NCBI GenBank assembly: GCA_905235155.1
Contig: CAJOKJ010000017.1
Span: 62,001 to 126,000 of the forward strand
Length of the DNA: 64,000 nt
Direction of reading: 5' to 3'
Source: Candidatus Gastranaerophilales bacterium
GTDB lineage: Bacteria > Cyanobacteriota > Vampirovibrionia > Gastranaerophilales > Gastranaerophilaceae
Made by a program: the position numbers and the translations under genes. The notes under the pieces are model-generated. The model saw only the letters and a program-made list of their open reading frames with translations, did no database searches and was not told where the DNA came from. The first letter of the stretch is position 1. Every line of letters starts with the position of its first letter. Shown one piece after another: positions 20,920 to 30,558 of the stretch.

Positions 20920-22293
20920 TCATAATTTAATGTTGTCGTTTGTTATAACCTTCAAGTCTTGCAATGTTTCTTGCAGTAATTTTACGGGTTTTCTCTTTGA
21001 TTTTTGTATGATTTTTCCGTGTCTGAATCCTTCGTAACCGTCTTTTCCGCTTGCTATGTATGAATTTGTTATTACTTTATAATTTTTGTTTTCATCAATA
21101 TTTTTATCTTTTAGATAATATTGTAAATATCTTCGGTTTGTCTGTTGTCCGTGTTTTAAAATTTCTTTTAAATATTTTCCTTGAATTTCCATCATTACAA
21201 CATCATTATCAAATGGTAATATTTCAAGCAGATTTGCATAAGTTATGTTACCTTTAAGATTTCGGTTTATTCTTATCGAACCTGAATTCGTTATTATTGC
21301 ATCATAATTATTCTTGAATGGCTTTTTCATTGACATTAAAACCAAAGAACCTAAATTAGTCTGATTATGTTCTATTGTGTCTTGGTCGCCTATAAGTAGT
21401 ATGTTTGAAGTTGCAACAATTTCATTTGTAAGTTTCTTGTTTTTTTTATCTAATTTTGCAATTTGTATATCAACTTCATTATTGGTTTTAAGTTCTGGAG
21501 TTATATTTTTGTATGTATAATGTTTTAATTTTTTATCGAAATCAATTATCCCTACCCTTATACCAAATTCTCCATCTTGTATTATTGGGGTTTTACCTGT
21601 ATAATCCGGTGTTGTGAAAAAATAATGATTGTGTCCTCCCAGTATTAAATCAATTTGCGGAATTGCTTTTGCAATTGCTCTATCTTCATCGAGTCCGCAA
21701 TGTGATAGAATTATAACTTTATCGTGAGGAACTTGTTTTATAATTTTATTTATTTCATCTATCGGATTTGTTACGGTTAATTCTTTTGTATTTGTCAGAT
21801 TTGATAATTTTGATGTTGTTGCTCCTATTATAAGATATTTTTCCCCGTCAAATTCTTTTAAAATGTACGGCTTTACTGCTTTTTGTAAGTATTTGTCTTT
21901 AAAATGAACATTTGAGGTTATAAATTGAGTTTTAGAAAGTTTTATGTTTCTTTTTAGTATTTTTAATCCATTGTCAAATTCGTGATTTCCAAGTGCCACC
22001 GCATCGTAATTTATGTATGGCATTAATTTCGCACCTGATTTCCCGTAATCAAGTCTGTAATATAATGAACCTTGAAAATAATCTCCGCTGTCAAGAAGTA
22101 GAATATTTTTATTAGTTTTTCTCATGTCATTTACGAAGGTTACACGTCTTGAAAAACCACCGCTGTTTTTTACTCCTTTGTACTCAATAGGCGAAATTCT
22201 GCCGTGAGTGTCGCTTGTGTGTAAGATTGTTATTTCAGAAGCAAAACAAATATTATATACAAGTAAACTAAATATTAAAATAATCTTTTTCAT
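20920..22293 (-). CDS. Secreted 5'-nucleotidase / metallophosphatase (UshA-like)
   Basis: Signal peptide MKKIILIFSLLVYNICFA; ITILHTSDTHGRI, LLDSGDYFQGS, ALGNHEFDNG, GGHNH. Confidence 0.9.
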   Translation of the reverse strand: MKKIILIFSLLVYNICFASEITILHTSDTHGRISPIEYKGVKNSGGFSRRVTFVNDMRKTNKNILLLDSGDYFQGSLYYRLDYGKSGAKLMPYINYDAVALGNHEFDNGLKILKRNIKLSKTQFITSNVHFKDKYLQKAVKPYILKEFDGEKYLIIGATTSKLSNLTNTKELTVTNPIDEINKIIKQVPHDKVIILSHCGLDEDRAIAKAIPQIDLILGGHNHYFFTTPDYTGKTPIIQDGEFGIRVGIIDFDKKLKHYTYKNITPELKTNNEVDIQIAKLDKKNKKLTNEIVATSNILLIGDQDTIEHNQTNLGSLVLMSMKKPFKNNYDAIITNSGSIRINRNLKGNITYANLLEILPFDNDVVMMEIQGKYLKEILKHGQQTNRRYLQYYLKDKNIDENKNYKVITNSYIASGKDGYEGFRHGKIIQKSKRKPVKLLQETLQDLKVITNDNIKL

Positions 22294-23183
22294 TAATCTT
22301 TCTCCAAATATACTAATTTTTTTCTTATGTGCCATTGAAATAGCGTTAAAACAAGTATAATCGCAAATAAAACATAAGCCAACGCACTTGCTTTTCCTAT
22401 ATTAAAGTATTCAAAGGCATTTTTATATATAGAATATACTAAAACATTTGTACTGTCCAATGGCCCGCCTTGTGTCATTACATAAATTAAATCAAATACT
22501 TGAAAAGAGCTGATTGCAGTTATTATTACCACAAAAAATATTGTTGGTGAAAGTAAAGGAACCGTAACGTATTTAAAAGTTTCATATTCATTTGCACCGT
22601 CAATTTTTGAGGCTTCAAGTAAATCATTATTTAACGTGCTAAACCCTGATAAAAATATAACCATGTTGTAGCCTATTAATTTCCAAACAGATACAATTAT
22701 TAGTGCAGGCATTGCGAAATTAGTATCGTAAAGCCAATTAATATGCAAATTTAAAATACTGTTTAATATTCCAATATTTGGGTCAAATATCCATTCCCAA
22801 ATTATTCCTATGACTATCATAGGGGTTACAAACGGAAGAAAATACGCAGTCTTGAAAAACTCGCTGCCCTTTATTTTTAAATTTATTATATATGCTAAAA
22901 CTAGCGGAATAATAACTCCGAAAATAGTAGTGCTAATCGCATAAACAAATGTATTAATTAAAATCTTTAACAAAGCAGGCTCTGTAAATACATCTTTATA
23001 ATTTTGAAGTCCTATAAATTTTATTTCGTTTAGCAAATCCCATTTCGTAAAACTTAATCCGAATGAGCAAAAAATAGGAATTATAATAAAAACAAAAGTT
23101 CCGACTAATGCGGGTAAGATAAAAATGTATCCTGTCCAAGATTGTTCGTTTAAAATTTTTGATAAATAATTCTTCATATCCAC
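22293..23183 (-). CDS. Sugar ABC transporter permease (MalF/UgpA type)
   Basis: Six-TM pattern with EAA loop DLLEASKIDGANEYETFKYVTVPLLSPT. Confidence 0.88.
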   Translation of the reverse strand: MDMKNYLSKILNEQSWTGYIFILPALVGTFVFIIIPIFCSFGLSFTKWDLLNEIKFIGLQNYKDVFTEPALLKILINTFVYAISTTIFGVIIPLVLAYIINLKIKGSEFFKTAYFLPFVTPMIVIGIIWEWIFDPNIGILNSILNLHINWLYDTNFAMPALIIVSVWKLIGYNMVIFLSGFSTLNNDLLEASKIDGANEYETFKYVTVPLLSPTIFFVVIITAISSFQVFDLIYVMTQGGPLDSTNVLVYSIYKNAFEYFNIGKASALAYVLFAIILVLTLFQWHIRKKLVYLEKD

Positions 23184-23220
23184 GTCTTTATGATAATATT
23201 ATATATAAAAAACGGAGGAT

Positions 23221-24696
23221 ATGAAAATGTTGACAAAGTGGGATAGTGCATTTGGTAAAAATGATATTAGGGGGATATATGGTAAAGATGTTACGGAAGA
23301 ACTATATTTCTTTGTCGGAAAAGCATACATAAGATATATTGCAAAATTGGCAGAAAAAGAAGCTAAAGATTTATGGGTTACAGTGTGCCGAGATGCACGT
23401 AATCATTCTCCTGCACTTGCAAAAGCTATTGTTAGCGGAGTTACATCGGCAGGTGCAAACATTGTAGATTTAGGTCTTGCTCCAACACCTATCGGATATT
23501 ATTCTGATGTTGTGGGTGTAAATGCGAATGTTACAGACGGAAATGATATAGATGGTGCATTAATTGTTACCGCAAGCCATAATCCAAGTCAATATAATGG
23601 CTTGAAAATGACTTTCAACGGTCAAATTTTAGGTGAACAAGCCATCCAAGAATTACTTAAAATTGTTGCTGAAGTAAGTAAAGAATCTTTGTTATCGCAT
23701 ACTTTTGGTAAAAAAGAAGAATATGATTTAATTCCGGATTATATTGATGTTATGAAATTAAAATTCGGAAGAATTGGTGAAGGTATTAAAGTTGTTGTTG
23801 ATAGTGCAAACGGTACAGGTGGGGTTGTTGCACCTTCTTTATATCGTTCTTTAGGTTGTGAAGTTATCGAATTATATTCCAATCCTGACGGAAAATTTCC
23901 AAATCATCACCCAAATCCAAGTGATGAAAAAACTTTAGATGATATTAAAAAAGCCGTTGTTAATAATAACGCAGATTTTGGAATTGCATTTGACGGTGAT
24001 AGTGATAGAATTGGTGTTATTGATTCTCAAGGACATTCTATGACAGGTGATAAATTGTTATTAATCTATGCCCTTGATGTTATAGAAAAGTACAAAGATA
24101 GCGGTATTAAACCTGTTGTTGTATCGGAAGTTAAATGTTCTCAAGTACTTTTTGATACAATTAACAATTCCGGTGCGACTGCTATAATGTGTAAAACAGG
24201 GCATGGCTATATAAAAGCAAAAATGAAGGAAACAAAAGCAGTTTTGGCAGGAGAAATGAGTGGTCATACTTTCTTCAAAGACAGATATTACGGTTTTGAT
24301 GATGCTGTTTATGCCGGTTGCAGAATAATTGAAATTGTTGCTAAATTAAAAAAATTAAATCCTTCTTTCAAGGTTGAAAATTTGCTGGAACCTTTCAATA
24401 AAATTTATTCATCACAAGAAGTACGTTTGGCATGTCCTAATGAGCATAAAAAAGTTGTTTTATCTGAATTTGAGGACTATGTTGATAAAAATAAGGACAT
24501 GTTTGGCTCAGAAATTAAAGATATTATAACGATTGACGGTATGCGTATTGTGTTTGACGGAGGGTTTGCTCTTGTAAGACAAAGTAACACCGAACCTGTA
24601 TTTACTCTGCGTTTTGAAGCAAAGACAAAAGAAGAATGTGAACGCTTTGAAAACGTTATGGTCAGCAAAATAGAAGAGCTTGTTAAGAATTGTTAA
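23221..24696 (+). CDS. Phosphomannomutase/phosphoglucomutase
   Basis: FGKNDIRGIYG, VTASHNPSQYNGLKM, FDGDSDRIGV, GEMSGHTFF, RQSNTEP. Confidence 0.92.
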   Translation: MKMLTKWDSAFGKNDIRGIYGKDVTEELYFFVGKAYIRYIAKLAEKEAKDLWVTVCRDARNHSPALAKAIVSGVTSAGANIVDLGLAPTPIGYYSDVVGVNANVTDGNDIDGALIVTASHNPSQYNGLKMTFNGQILGEQAIQELLKIVAEVSKESLLSHTFGKKEEYDLIPDYIDVMKLKFGRIGEGIKVVVDSANGTGGVVAPSLYRSLGCEVIELYSNPDGKFPNHHPNPSDEKTLDDIKKAVVNNNADFGIAFDGDSDRIGVIDSQGHSMTGDKLLLIYALDVIEKYKDSGIKPVVVSEVKCSQVLFDTINNSGATAIMCKTGHGYIKAKMKETKAVLAGEMSGHTFFKDRYYGFDDAVYAGCRIIEIVAKLKKLNPSFKVENLLEPFNKIYSSQEVRLACPNEHKKVVLSEFEDYVDKNKDMFGSEIKDIITIDGMRIVFDGGFALVRQSNTEPVFTLRFEAKTKEECERFENVMVSKIEELVKNC

Positions 24697-24740
24697 GCAC
24701 AATTACCATGTAATTACTCAAAAAGTCAATTTTTTTGTCA

Positions 24741-24770
24741 AAAAATACTTTATATAAGTACGAGATATTA
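24741..24770 (+). promoter_or_regulatory. Shared upstream motif, copy 2
   Basis: AAAAATACTTTATATAAGTACGAGATATTA. Confidence 0.5.
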
Positions 24771-24785
24771 TTAGAGGTATTTTAG

Positions 24786-25910
24786 ATGACTGGTAATTAC
24801 AATTACAATCCAAGTTTTACAGGTGCATACCGTTCACCATACGATATTGAAAATTTAGCAAAATATGCAACAGGTGTTGCAATAACAAATCAAGATCCAA
24901 TTACTGTTTCAAGTTTAGCAAGCGGTGCTTTTGGTAACTTAGCTATTGAAGGTTGTTCTTGGTTAAAAACAAACAAAGGTAACTATCGTCAAGCAATTAA
25001 TACGGCTGCTCAAAATGCAAGAGCTATGAGTAACTTGTATAAATCAGGCGGTTCATTTGTAAACGGTGCAAAATTAGTTTCAAATGCCTCATCATCTGCA
25101 CAATTATTGGGTTTAATTCCTGATGCGGAAAAACTTGCAGGTATGTCAAAAAATACTCAAGCATTATATAATCAAGCAAGAATTGCAGCAGAAACTTTAG
25201 GTCAAACAGGTACAGCACATGCTGCAAAAACTGCAAATCAATTATTATGCCAAGCAAATGCAGCAGCAGCAAAAGAAGCAGCTTCTTCTGCAACAGGTTT
25301 ATGGGGTAAATTTAAAAATCTTTTAGGTATTAATAAAGCAAGTGCTGCAATTAACACAGCAGCAGCAAAAAGTACAGTTGGAAGTACATGCTTAAATACA
25401 TTTAAATCTTATGGCGGTACTGCAATGTTAGTAATGGAAGGTGCAACAGAAGCCGTTACTAACGTATATCCGACATTTAAGCAATTAGGTGCAAAAGCAG
25501 GCATGAAACAACTTGGTAAATCAACTGTTAAAACTGCCGCATCAGTTGGCGGTTGGGTTGCAGGTGCTGCTCTAGGTACTAAAGTGGGTGCTTTAATCGG
25601 TTCAGTTATTCCTGGTGCAGGTACAGCAGTTGGTGCTGCTTGTGGTGCCGTTATCGGTTCTGTATGCTCATTAATAGGTGGTATTTTCGGTAGCAAATTG
25701 GCTAAGAAGGGTGCTGAAAAAGTTGTTGGTAAAGATGAATTAGTTTTAGCACAAGAAAAACAAGCAAAAGAATTAGCAAAACAAGCACAAGCAAACGGCA
25801 TGGTTTTAAACCAAGTTGCAAATGCAGCAGCACAAAGATTAAATGCTGAAGGTTTACAATCAGAAGATGCAAGAATTGCTTATAACAGTTTAAATGCTTT
25901 AGCTGTATAA
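24786..25910 (+). CDS. Hypothetical protein with glycine-zipper membrane segment
   Basis: GGWVAGAALGTKVGALIGSVIPGAGTAVGAACGAVIGSVCSLIGGIFGSKL; AGAGG RBS. Confidence 0.8.
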   Translation: MTGNYNYNPSFTGAYRSPYDIENLAKYATGVAITNQDPITVSSLASGAFGNLAIEGCSWLKTNKGNYRQAINTAAQNARAMSNLYKSGGSFVNGAKLVSNASSSAQLLGLIPDAEKLAGMSKNTQALYNQARIAAETLGQTGTAHAAKTANQLLCQANAAAAKEAASSATGLWGKFKNLLGINKASAAINTAAAKSTVGSTCLNTFKSYGGTAMLVMEGATEAVTNVYPTFKQLGAKAGMKQLGKSTVKTAASVGGWVAGAALGTKVGALIGSVIPGAGTAVGAACGAVIGSVCSLIGGIFGSKLAKKGAEKVVGKDELVLAQEKQAKELAKQAQANGMVLNQVANAAAQRLNAEGLQSEDARIAYNSLNALAV

Positions 25911-25929
25911 AACTTATAATTTATAAATC

Positions 25930-25968
25930 AAAAAAGACCGATTACAATCGTAATCGGTCTTTTTGTAA
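25930..25968. terminator. Bidirectional terminator
   Basis: AAAAAAGACCGATTACAATCGTAATCGGTCTTTTT. Confidence 0.88.
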
Positions 25969-26015
25969 TGTCCCCTAATCTAATAGCTGTGCTAATTGAA
26001 ACTTTTAAACACTAA

Positions 26016-26195
26016 TTAAAGTGAACTTACTTTATAATCACGTTCAATAGTAGTTTGTGTTGATTCTAATGCAGCAGTAAGTACTTTTTCTATTAAGCAT
26101 TTAATGCTATCAATATCCTTTTTTAAGTTCATAAAATTAACTGTTTTTTGTTCTTCTAATGCATTTTTAAATCTTTGATAATTAACTTTTCTCAT
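26016..26195 (-). CDS. Small hypothetical protein, 59 aa (below ORF-track cutoff)
   Basis: AAGGAGcatgtattATG; MRKVNYQRFKNALEEQKTVNFMNLKKDIDSIKCLIEKVLTAALESTQTTIERDYKVSSL*; sigma28-like promoter upstream. Confidence 0.65.
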   Translation of the reverse strand: MRKVNYQRFKNALEEQKTVNFMNLKKDIDSIKCLIEKVLTAALESTQTTIERDYKVSSL

Positions 26196-26240
26196 AATAC
26201 ATGCTCCTTATATTTAAATTACGTTTCTCTCACATTTTAT

Positions 26241-26268
26241 ATATCGGATTATCATAAATAAAACTTTA
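26241..26268 (-). promoter_or_regulatory. Putative sigma28 (FliA)-like promoter
   Basis: Minus strand TAAAGTTT-N12-TCCGATAT. Confidence 0.6.
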
Positions 26269-26480
26269 GAGTTTGATATATTTTTTGTAACATTTGTTTA
26301 CAAATTTTAAAAAGATTGAATTAACAGTAACTTGATAATATTAAGAATTGTAAAACATGTAAAAGAGCATGTAGCAAAAAAAAAAATTAGAGTATTTGTA
26401 TGAATGCAAGTTAAATATTTGCGTGAGTGCATGTGAAAACATGTTAAAAAAGTACAATTGAATAGGAAATAAGGGCTGCA

Positions 26481-26879
26481 ATGGTAGATAACAGAGCAGC
26501 GGGATTTTACGGTATCGGAGGCTCTTTTAATTTCAAGAGCGGTGACATTTCAGGTACAGCCGCAGGAACAAAAGACGATAAAATGGGTCAAGGTAGCGAG
26601 TATTCCCGTCAAGATAAAAATGAAGAAAATTCGACAAGCAGTATGTCGATTAATTATACGGACAGAAGTGCACAGCTGCGTGCAACACTTAATTCATTGG
26701 CTATGATGAACGTTGCCGGTGTGATTAACACTAAAAAGCGACCGTCACGGTTAGATGATGACAAAGACGAAAAATTTGATGAGCATGAGTTTTATGAAAA
26801 AACTAAGAAGAAGCGTAAAGAACTCGTTCTCGAAAATGCTTTAGTCGATGATGACGAAAGAGAAGAACAAGACTTCTAG
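26481..26879 (+). CDS. Hypothetical charged protein
   Basis: 132-aa ORF after AAGGG; acidic/basic C-terminus. Confidence 0.6.
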   Translation: MVDNRAAGFYGIGGSFNFKSGDISGTAAGTKDDKMGQGSEYSRQDKNEENSTSSMSINYTDRSAQLRATLNSLAMMNVAGVINTKKRPSRLDDDKDEKFDEHEFYEKTKKKRKELVLENALVDDDEREEQDF

Positions 26880-26906
26880 AATAAATAATATATACAAAGT
26901 TGTATC

Positions 26907-28352
26907 TTAATCAAGAACGAGTCTGATTAAGGCACTTTGTGTTGCTTGTGTTTTAAATGTTATTTTTCCATTTTTATCAGCCCAGTTTGTAATTTCTTGT
27001 ATATTTTTAAATTTTGTATTGTAGTCATAAGACATAAATAACCAGTATTTACCGGGTGGTAATCTTTTCATTAAACTTGAATTAGTTTCATTTTTTGTGT
27101 GATTTGGTTTTATATATTCTATTTTATTTTGTAATTTGTAAAAGGTATTGTAGTAAAAGAAATCTGCATTTGAGCCTTCATTTATTACGATAGTTTCTTG
27201 AGGTGTGATATTTTTATCTATTATTTGCATCATTGTTCTTGAATAGTCACCTTTGTTGATATTTTTTAATTTTATAAAATTATAAGCAAAAATGGTATGC
27301 GGAATTAGTATAAATGAGAGTATAATGCATCCGATAATCCATTTTTTTATGTCGAGAATTTTTACTATATAAATTATCAAAAAAGGTATTAAAAATAATA
27401 TCATGCGTCTTGAATAAGGGTATAATTTCATCATTGAAGCAACTGTAAGTGTTGAAAAGGTTAGTATGGAGATTAATACTAATGATAATTTTGAATCTTT
27501 TATAGTTAGTATAAAACCTGTTATTATGCATAAAATTACTAATAGCAGTGATAAATGTGGTATATTTGAGAAAAAATATTGTAAATTTTGGGTGTTTAAT
27601 TGAGTAAGATTTGAGAGGTCTTTTGTTACAAATTCTGTTTGCCAGAATGACAGCATTCCATGTGCATTGCTTAAATACGATTTTATTACAAAGCATTTCA
27701 AGTAAATAAAGGCACTAATAGCAACGGGCATGAGCAGTGTTGTAAACAATTTTGGGTTATCACGTTTAAAGCTCAAAGTCATAAATCCGGCGATTATGAT
27801 AAAAGAGCTTCCAAACGAAAACCACGGTAAAATTGCCAGAATTGAACCATAAATAACCATTAATTTAGTATTTGCATTTTTAAAATTGATATTTAGCATG
27901 ATATATAATGCGATAAGAGAACAAAAAACGTCGACACTATATGGCTTGAATTCATAACTGTAATTTATTAAAACGGGGTTAAGTGCTAATAAGCAAATTC
28001 CTGTAAGAGTTACCCATTTTGAGTGAAAAATTTTGTTACCGACATACCAAAACATTATTAGTGATAAATTTCCGCAAATAAATGGAATTAAGCGTAAAAC
28101 AAAATCACATTGATATATATGACTGTAACTGTTTGTAATAAATACTAAAAACTTCGTTAGGATTAAAAACATTGGTGGTGCAATTTGCAAAAATCTCAAT
28201 TTCCCAAATAAATCCGAGTAATTTTTATTTAATACATTCCAACCCAATGCTGCTTCATCATGCCAGAATGGCGGATTTTCTATTAAGCCCTTAAGTCTTA
28301 ATATGAACCCTATTAAAATGATTAATATTAAAATAATATGCTCTTTTTTCAA
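26907..28352 (-). CDS. GT39/PMT-like membrane glycosyltransferase
   Basis: Multi-TM; PPFWHDEAALGWN and NYSYEFKPYSVDVF match the ArnT/PMT-type layout. Confidence 0.8.
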   Translation of the reverse strand: MKKEHIILILIILIGFILRLKGLIENPPFWHDEAALGWNVLNKNYSDLFGKLRFLQIAPPMFLILTKFLVFITNSYSHIYQCDFVLRLIPFICGNLSLIMFWYVGNKIFHSKWVTLTGICLLALNPVLINYSYEFKPYSVDVFCSLIALYIMLNINFKNANTKLMVIYGSILAILPWFSFGSSFIIIAGFMTLSFKRDNPKLFTTLLMPVAISAFIYLKCFVIKSYLSNAHGMLSFWQTEFVTKDLSNLTQLNTQNLQYFFSNIPHLSLLLVILCIITGFILTIKDSKLSLVLISILTFSTLTVASMMKLYPYSRRMILFLIPFLIIYIVKILDIKKWIIGCIILSFILIPHTIFAYNFIKLKNINKGDYSRTMMQIIDKNITPQETIVINEGSNADFFYYNTFYKLQNKIEYIKPNHTKNETNSSLMKRLPPGKYWLFMSYDYNTKFKNIQEITNWADKNGKITFKTQATQSALIRLVLD

Positions 28353-28354
28353 TT

Positions 28355-29770
28355 TTAATTACCTTTTATGTATATTAATTGACTTTTTGGATAATAAATA
28401 TTTTTATAGTCGTACTTGTATTCCGAATATGAATTTTTTGCCCAAGGTGCGTATATCCATACATTATTTGGTTTATATTTATTTAAATCTTCTTTATTGC
28501 TGTCTGGTTTATACAGAATTTTATCATTAATTATATCAACATTAAGATAAATTTTATTATGAAATTTATAATAGCGAGTATAGTATAAAAAATCAGGTAC
28601 AGATAAATTATCTACATATATAATATCATCTGCTTTTATTTTGTTACTTAAATCTTTTGTTAATTCTTTTGCATAATCACCTTTTACATTAACATTTTTT
28701 ATCAGTTTATTAAGATTTAAAAATGTCGGAAATAGTAAAAAAATGGTCAGTAATAAACTTATAATAAATTTTGTATAATTGTTTTGGACTTCTAATATTG
28801 CCAACATAGTAATTAACACAAGCGGAATTAAAAATAAAATAAATCTATCAAAGAAGGGATATACTTTAAGCAAACTAAGTATAAAAAATGATAAAAATAA
28901 AAAGAAGGAATACTTTTTGAAATAAGTATATTTTTTATTAACGGCACAGTAAATTGCTCCTGCAATTAGTAATATCAATGGCAAAATTGCATATTTCATA
29001 GAAAATAAGTAACAGATACAAAAGAATAATTGAATTATTATAACTTTAAAATTTAAAAAATTATAAATAAAAAAATCTTCCATAAAGTTATAATAAAACT
29101 TTTTTATATTTAAAGTATAAATAAGCAGTAGAATCGTTGAAATTAATGTTGGTAAGAATAATGTAAGCCATTTTTTTAAATTAGATTTAGAGAAAATGAT
29201 TATTTCACCAATAAATAATAAAATACTTGAAACAAATGCAAACCAAGGTAACAATGATAAACTTAGTCCAAGTATAACAAATTTTTTTAATGACCAATTC
29301 CAATCAATTTTTTTAAATAGATAAAACAAAAGACAAGTTGAAAAAACTTCAACAATATAAGGTTTAAATTCAATAGAATACCATATCAATTGGGTGTTAA
29401 AGCAAAATAATATAAGTCCCCAAATTATAGCGATTTTGTCTGTAAATATATTTTTTATCATTAAAAAAAACATGATTATACAAAGGTTACCAACAATAAA
29501 AGGAAAAAGTCTTAATATGCTATCTCCGGCATGAATTGTTGTTGTTAAGAATTTTGTTGTGACCAGAAATAGAGGCGGTGCAACTTGCTGAAGATGTAAA
29601 ATTCCAAATAATTCCCCATATTTAAGGGTTAAAATATTATAACCTAAAGCACTTTCATCAAACCAAAAAGAAGGTGCCGATATGAAAGTATAAAATCTTA
29701 TTGCAAATCCGAAAAACATGATTGCAATAATAGCTGCAATGTATGAATAATTTTTTAAAAATTTAAGCAT
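28355..29770 (-). CDS. GT39/PMT-like membrane glycosyltransferase, paralog of adjacent gene
   Basis: APSFWFDESALGYN and WYSIEFKPYIVEVF align with the neighbour. Confidence 0.8.
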   Translation of the reverse strand: MLKFLKNYSYIAAIIAIMFFGFAIRFYTFISAPSFWFDESALGYNILTLKYGELFGILHLQQVAPPLFLVTTKFLTTTIHAGDSILRLFPFIVGNLCIIMFFLMIKNIFTDKIAIIWGLILFCFNTQLIWYSIEFKPYIVEVFSTCLLFYLFKKIDWNWSLKKFVILGLSLSLLPWFAFVSSILLFIGEIIIFSKSNLKKWLTLFLPTLISTILLLIYTLNIKKFYYNFMEDFFIYNFLNFKVIIIQLFFCICYLFSMKYAILPLILLIAGAIYCAVNKKYTYFKKYSFFLFLSFFILSLLKVYPFFDRFILFLIPLVLITMLAILEVQNNYTKFIISLLLTIFLLFPTFLNLNKLIKNVNVKGDYAKELTKDLSNKIKADDIIYVDNLSVPDFLYYTRYYKFHNKIYLNVDIINDKILYKPDSNKEDLNKYKPNNVWIYAPWAKNSYSEYKYDYKNIYYPKSQLIYIKGN

Positions 29771-29864
29771 AATAAAATAATTTTATCATAATTATAATAG
29801 ACTATTGTAAAAAAAAAAGTTTTTTGGTATTATAAGATTGTCTATATAAGAAAAAGAGGATAAT

Positions 29865-30488
29865 ATGTCAGAAAATTTTGATTTAGATACAGGTAAAAAC
29901 ATTGTAGACGCTTTAAAAGCAGATGATGAAATGGAAGCTTTAGATTTAAGCGAAGAAGTTATTGACTCATCGGATGATGATGAACAATTTGCAGATTTTG
30001 AAAAAGAAGATTCTGTTGCAGAGGAAAATGAAACGGATTTTGTTCAAGAATTTGAAAGTTCATCTGATACGGACACTTTTGATTCTACGATGAAACCAAG
30101 CAGCGATTTTGAAGGTAACATGGTTGAAAATTTAAATACACATGCTGTTGTTGATAAATATGCAAGTGATTTATATAACTTTGAAGTTCCAAACAATGTT
30201 GCTGTATTGAAGAAGTTAATAGCAAAACTTCCTTCAGGTGTTACACGTCAAACAGGTGCTCAAATAATTAAACAAACAATGGAGGCACTTGGTATTTCAA
30301 TGAAGAGTGTTTTACAAGAAGCACAACAACTTCAAGAACAATTGAGTTCTTCTGCAAAAGAATGTCAAGCAACAATCTCAGAATATAAAAGACAAATTGT
30401 TACTCTTGAAGAACAAGCACAAAGCTATAAAAAGCAATATAACAATTTGAATGAATTAGTAAGTTTATTTATCCAAACTGAAAATTAG
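29865..30488 (+). CDS. Hypothetical acidic protein with C-terminal coiled coil
   Basis: 207 aa, AAAGAGG RBS. Confidence 0.7.
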   Translation: MSENFDLDTGKNIVDALKADDEMEALDLSEEVIDSSDDDEQFADFEKEDSVAEENETDFVQEFESSSDTDTFDSTMKPSSDFEGNMVENLNTHAVVDKYASDLYNFEVPNNVAVLKKLIAKLPSGVTRQTGAQIIKQTMEALGISMKSVLQEAQQLQEQLSSSAKECQATISEYKRQIVTLEEQAQSYKKQYNNLNELVSLFIQTEN

Positions 30489-30507
30489 TGAATAGTATAA
30501 AATAAAA

Positions 30508-30545
30508 AGCGGAGTTTGGTTTTATATCAAACTCCGCTTCTTATT
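30508..30545 (+). terminator. Rho-independent terminator
   Basis: AAGCGGAGTTTGGTTTTATATCAAACTCCGCTTCTTATTT. Confidence 0.75.
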
Positions 30546-30558
30546 TAAAGGAGTATAA

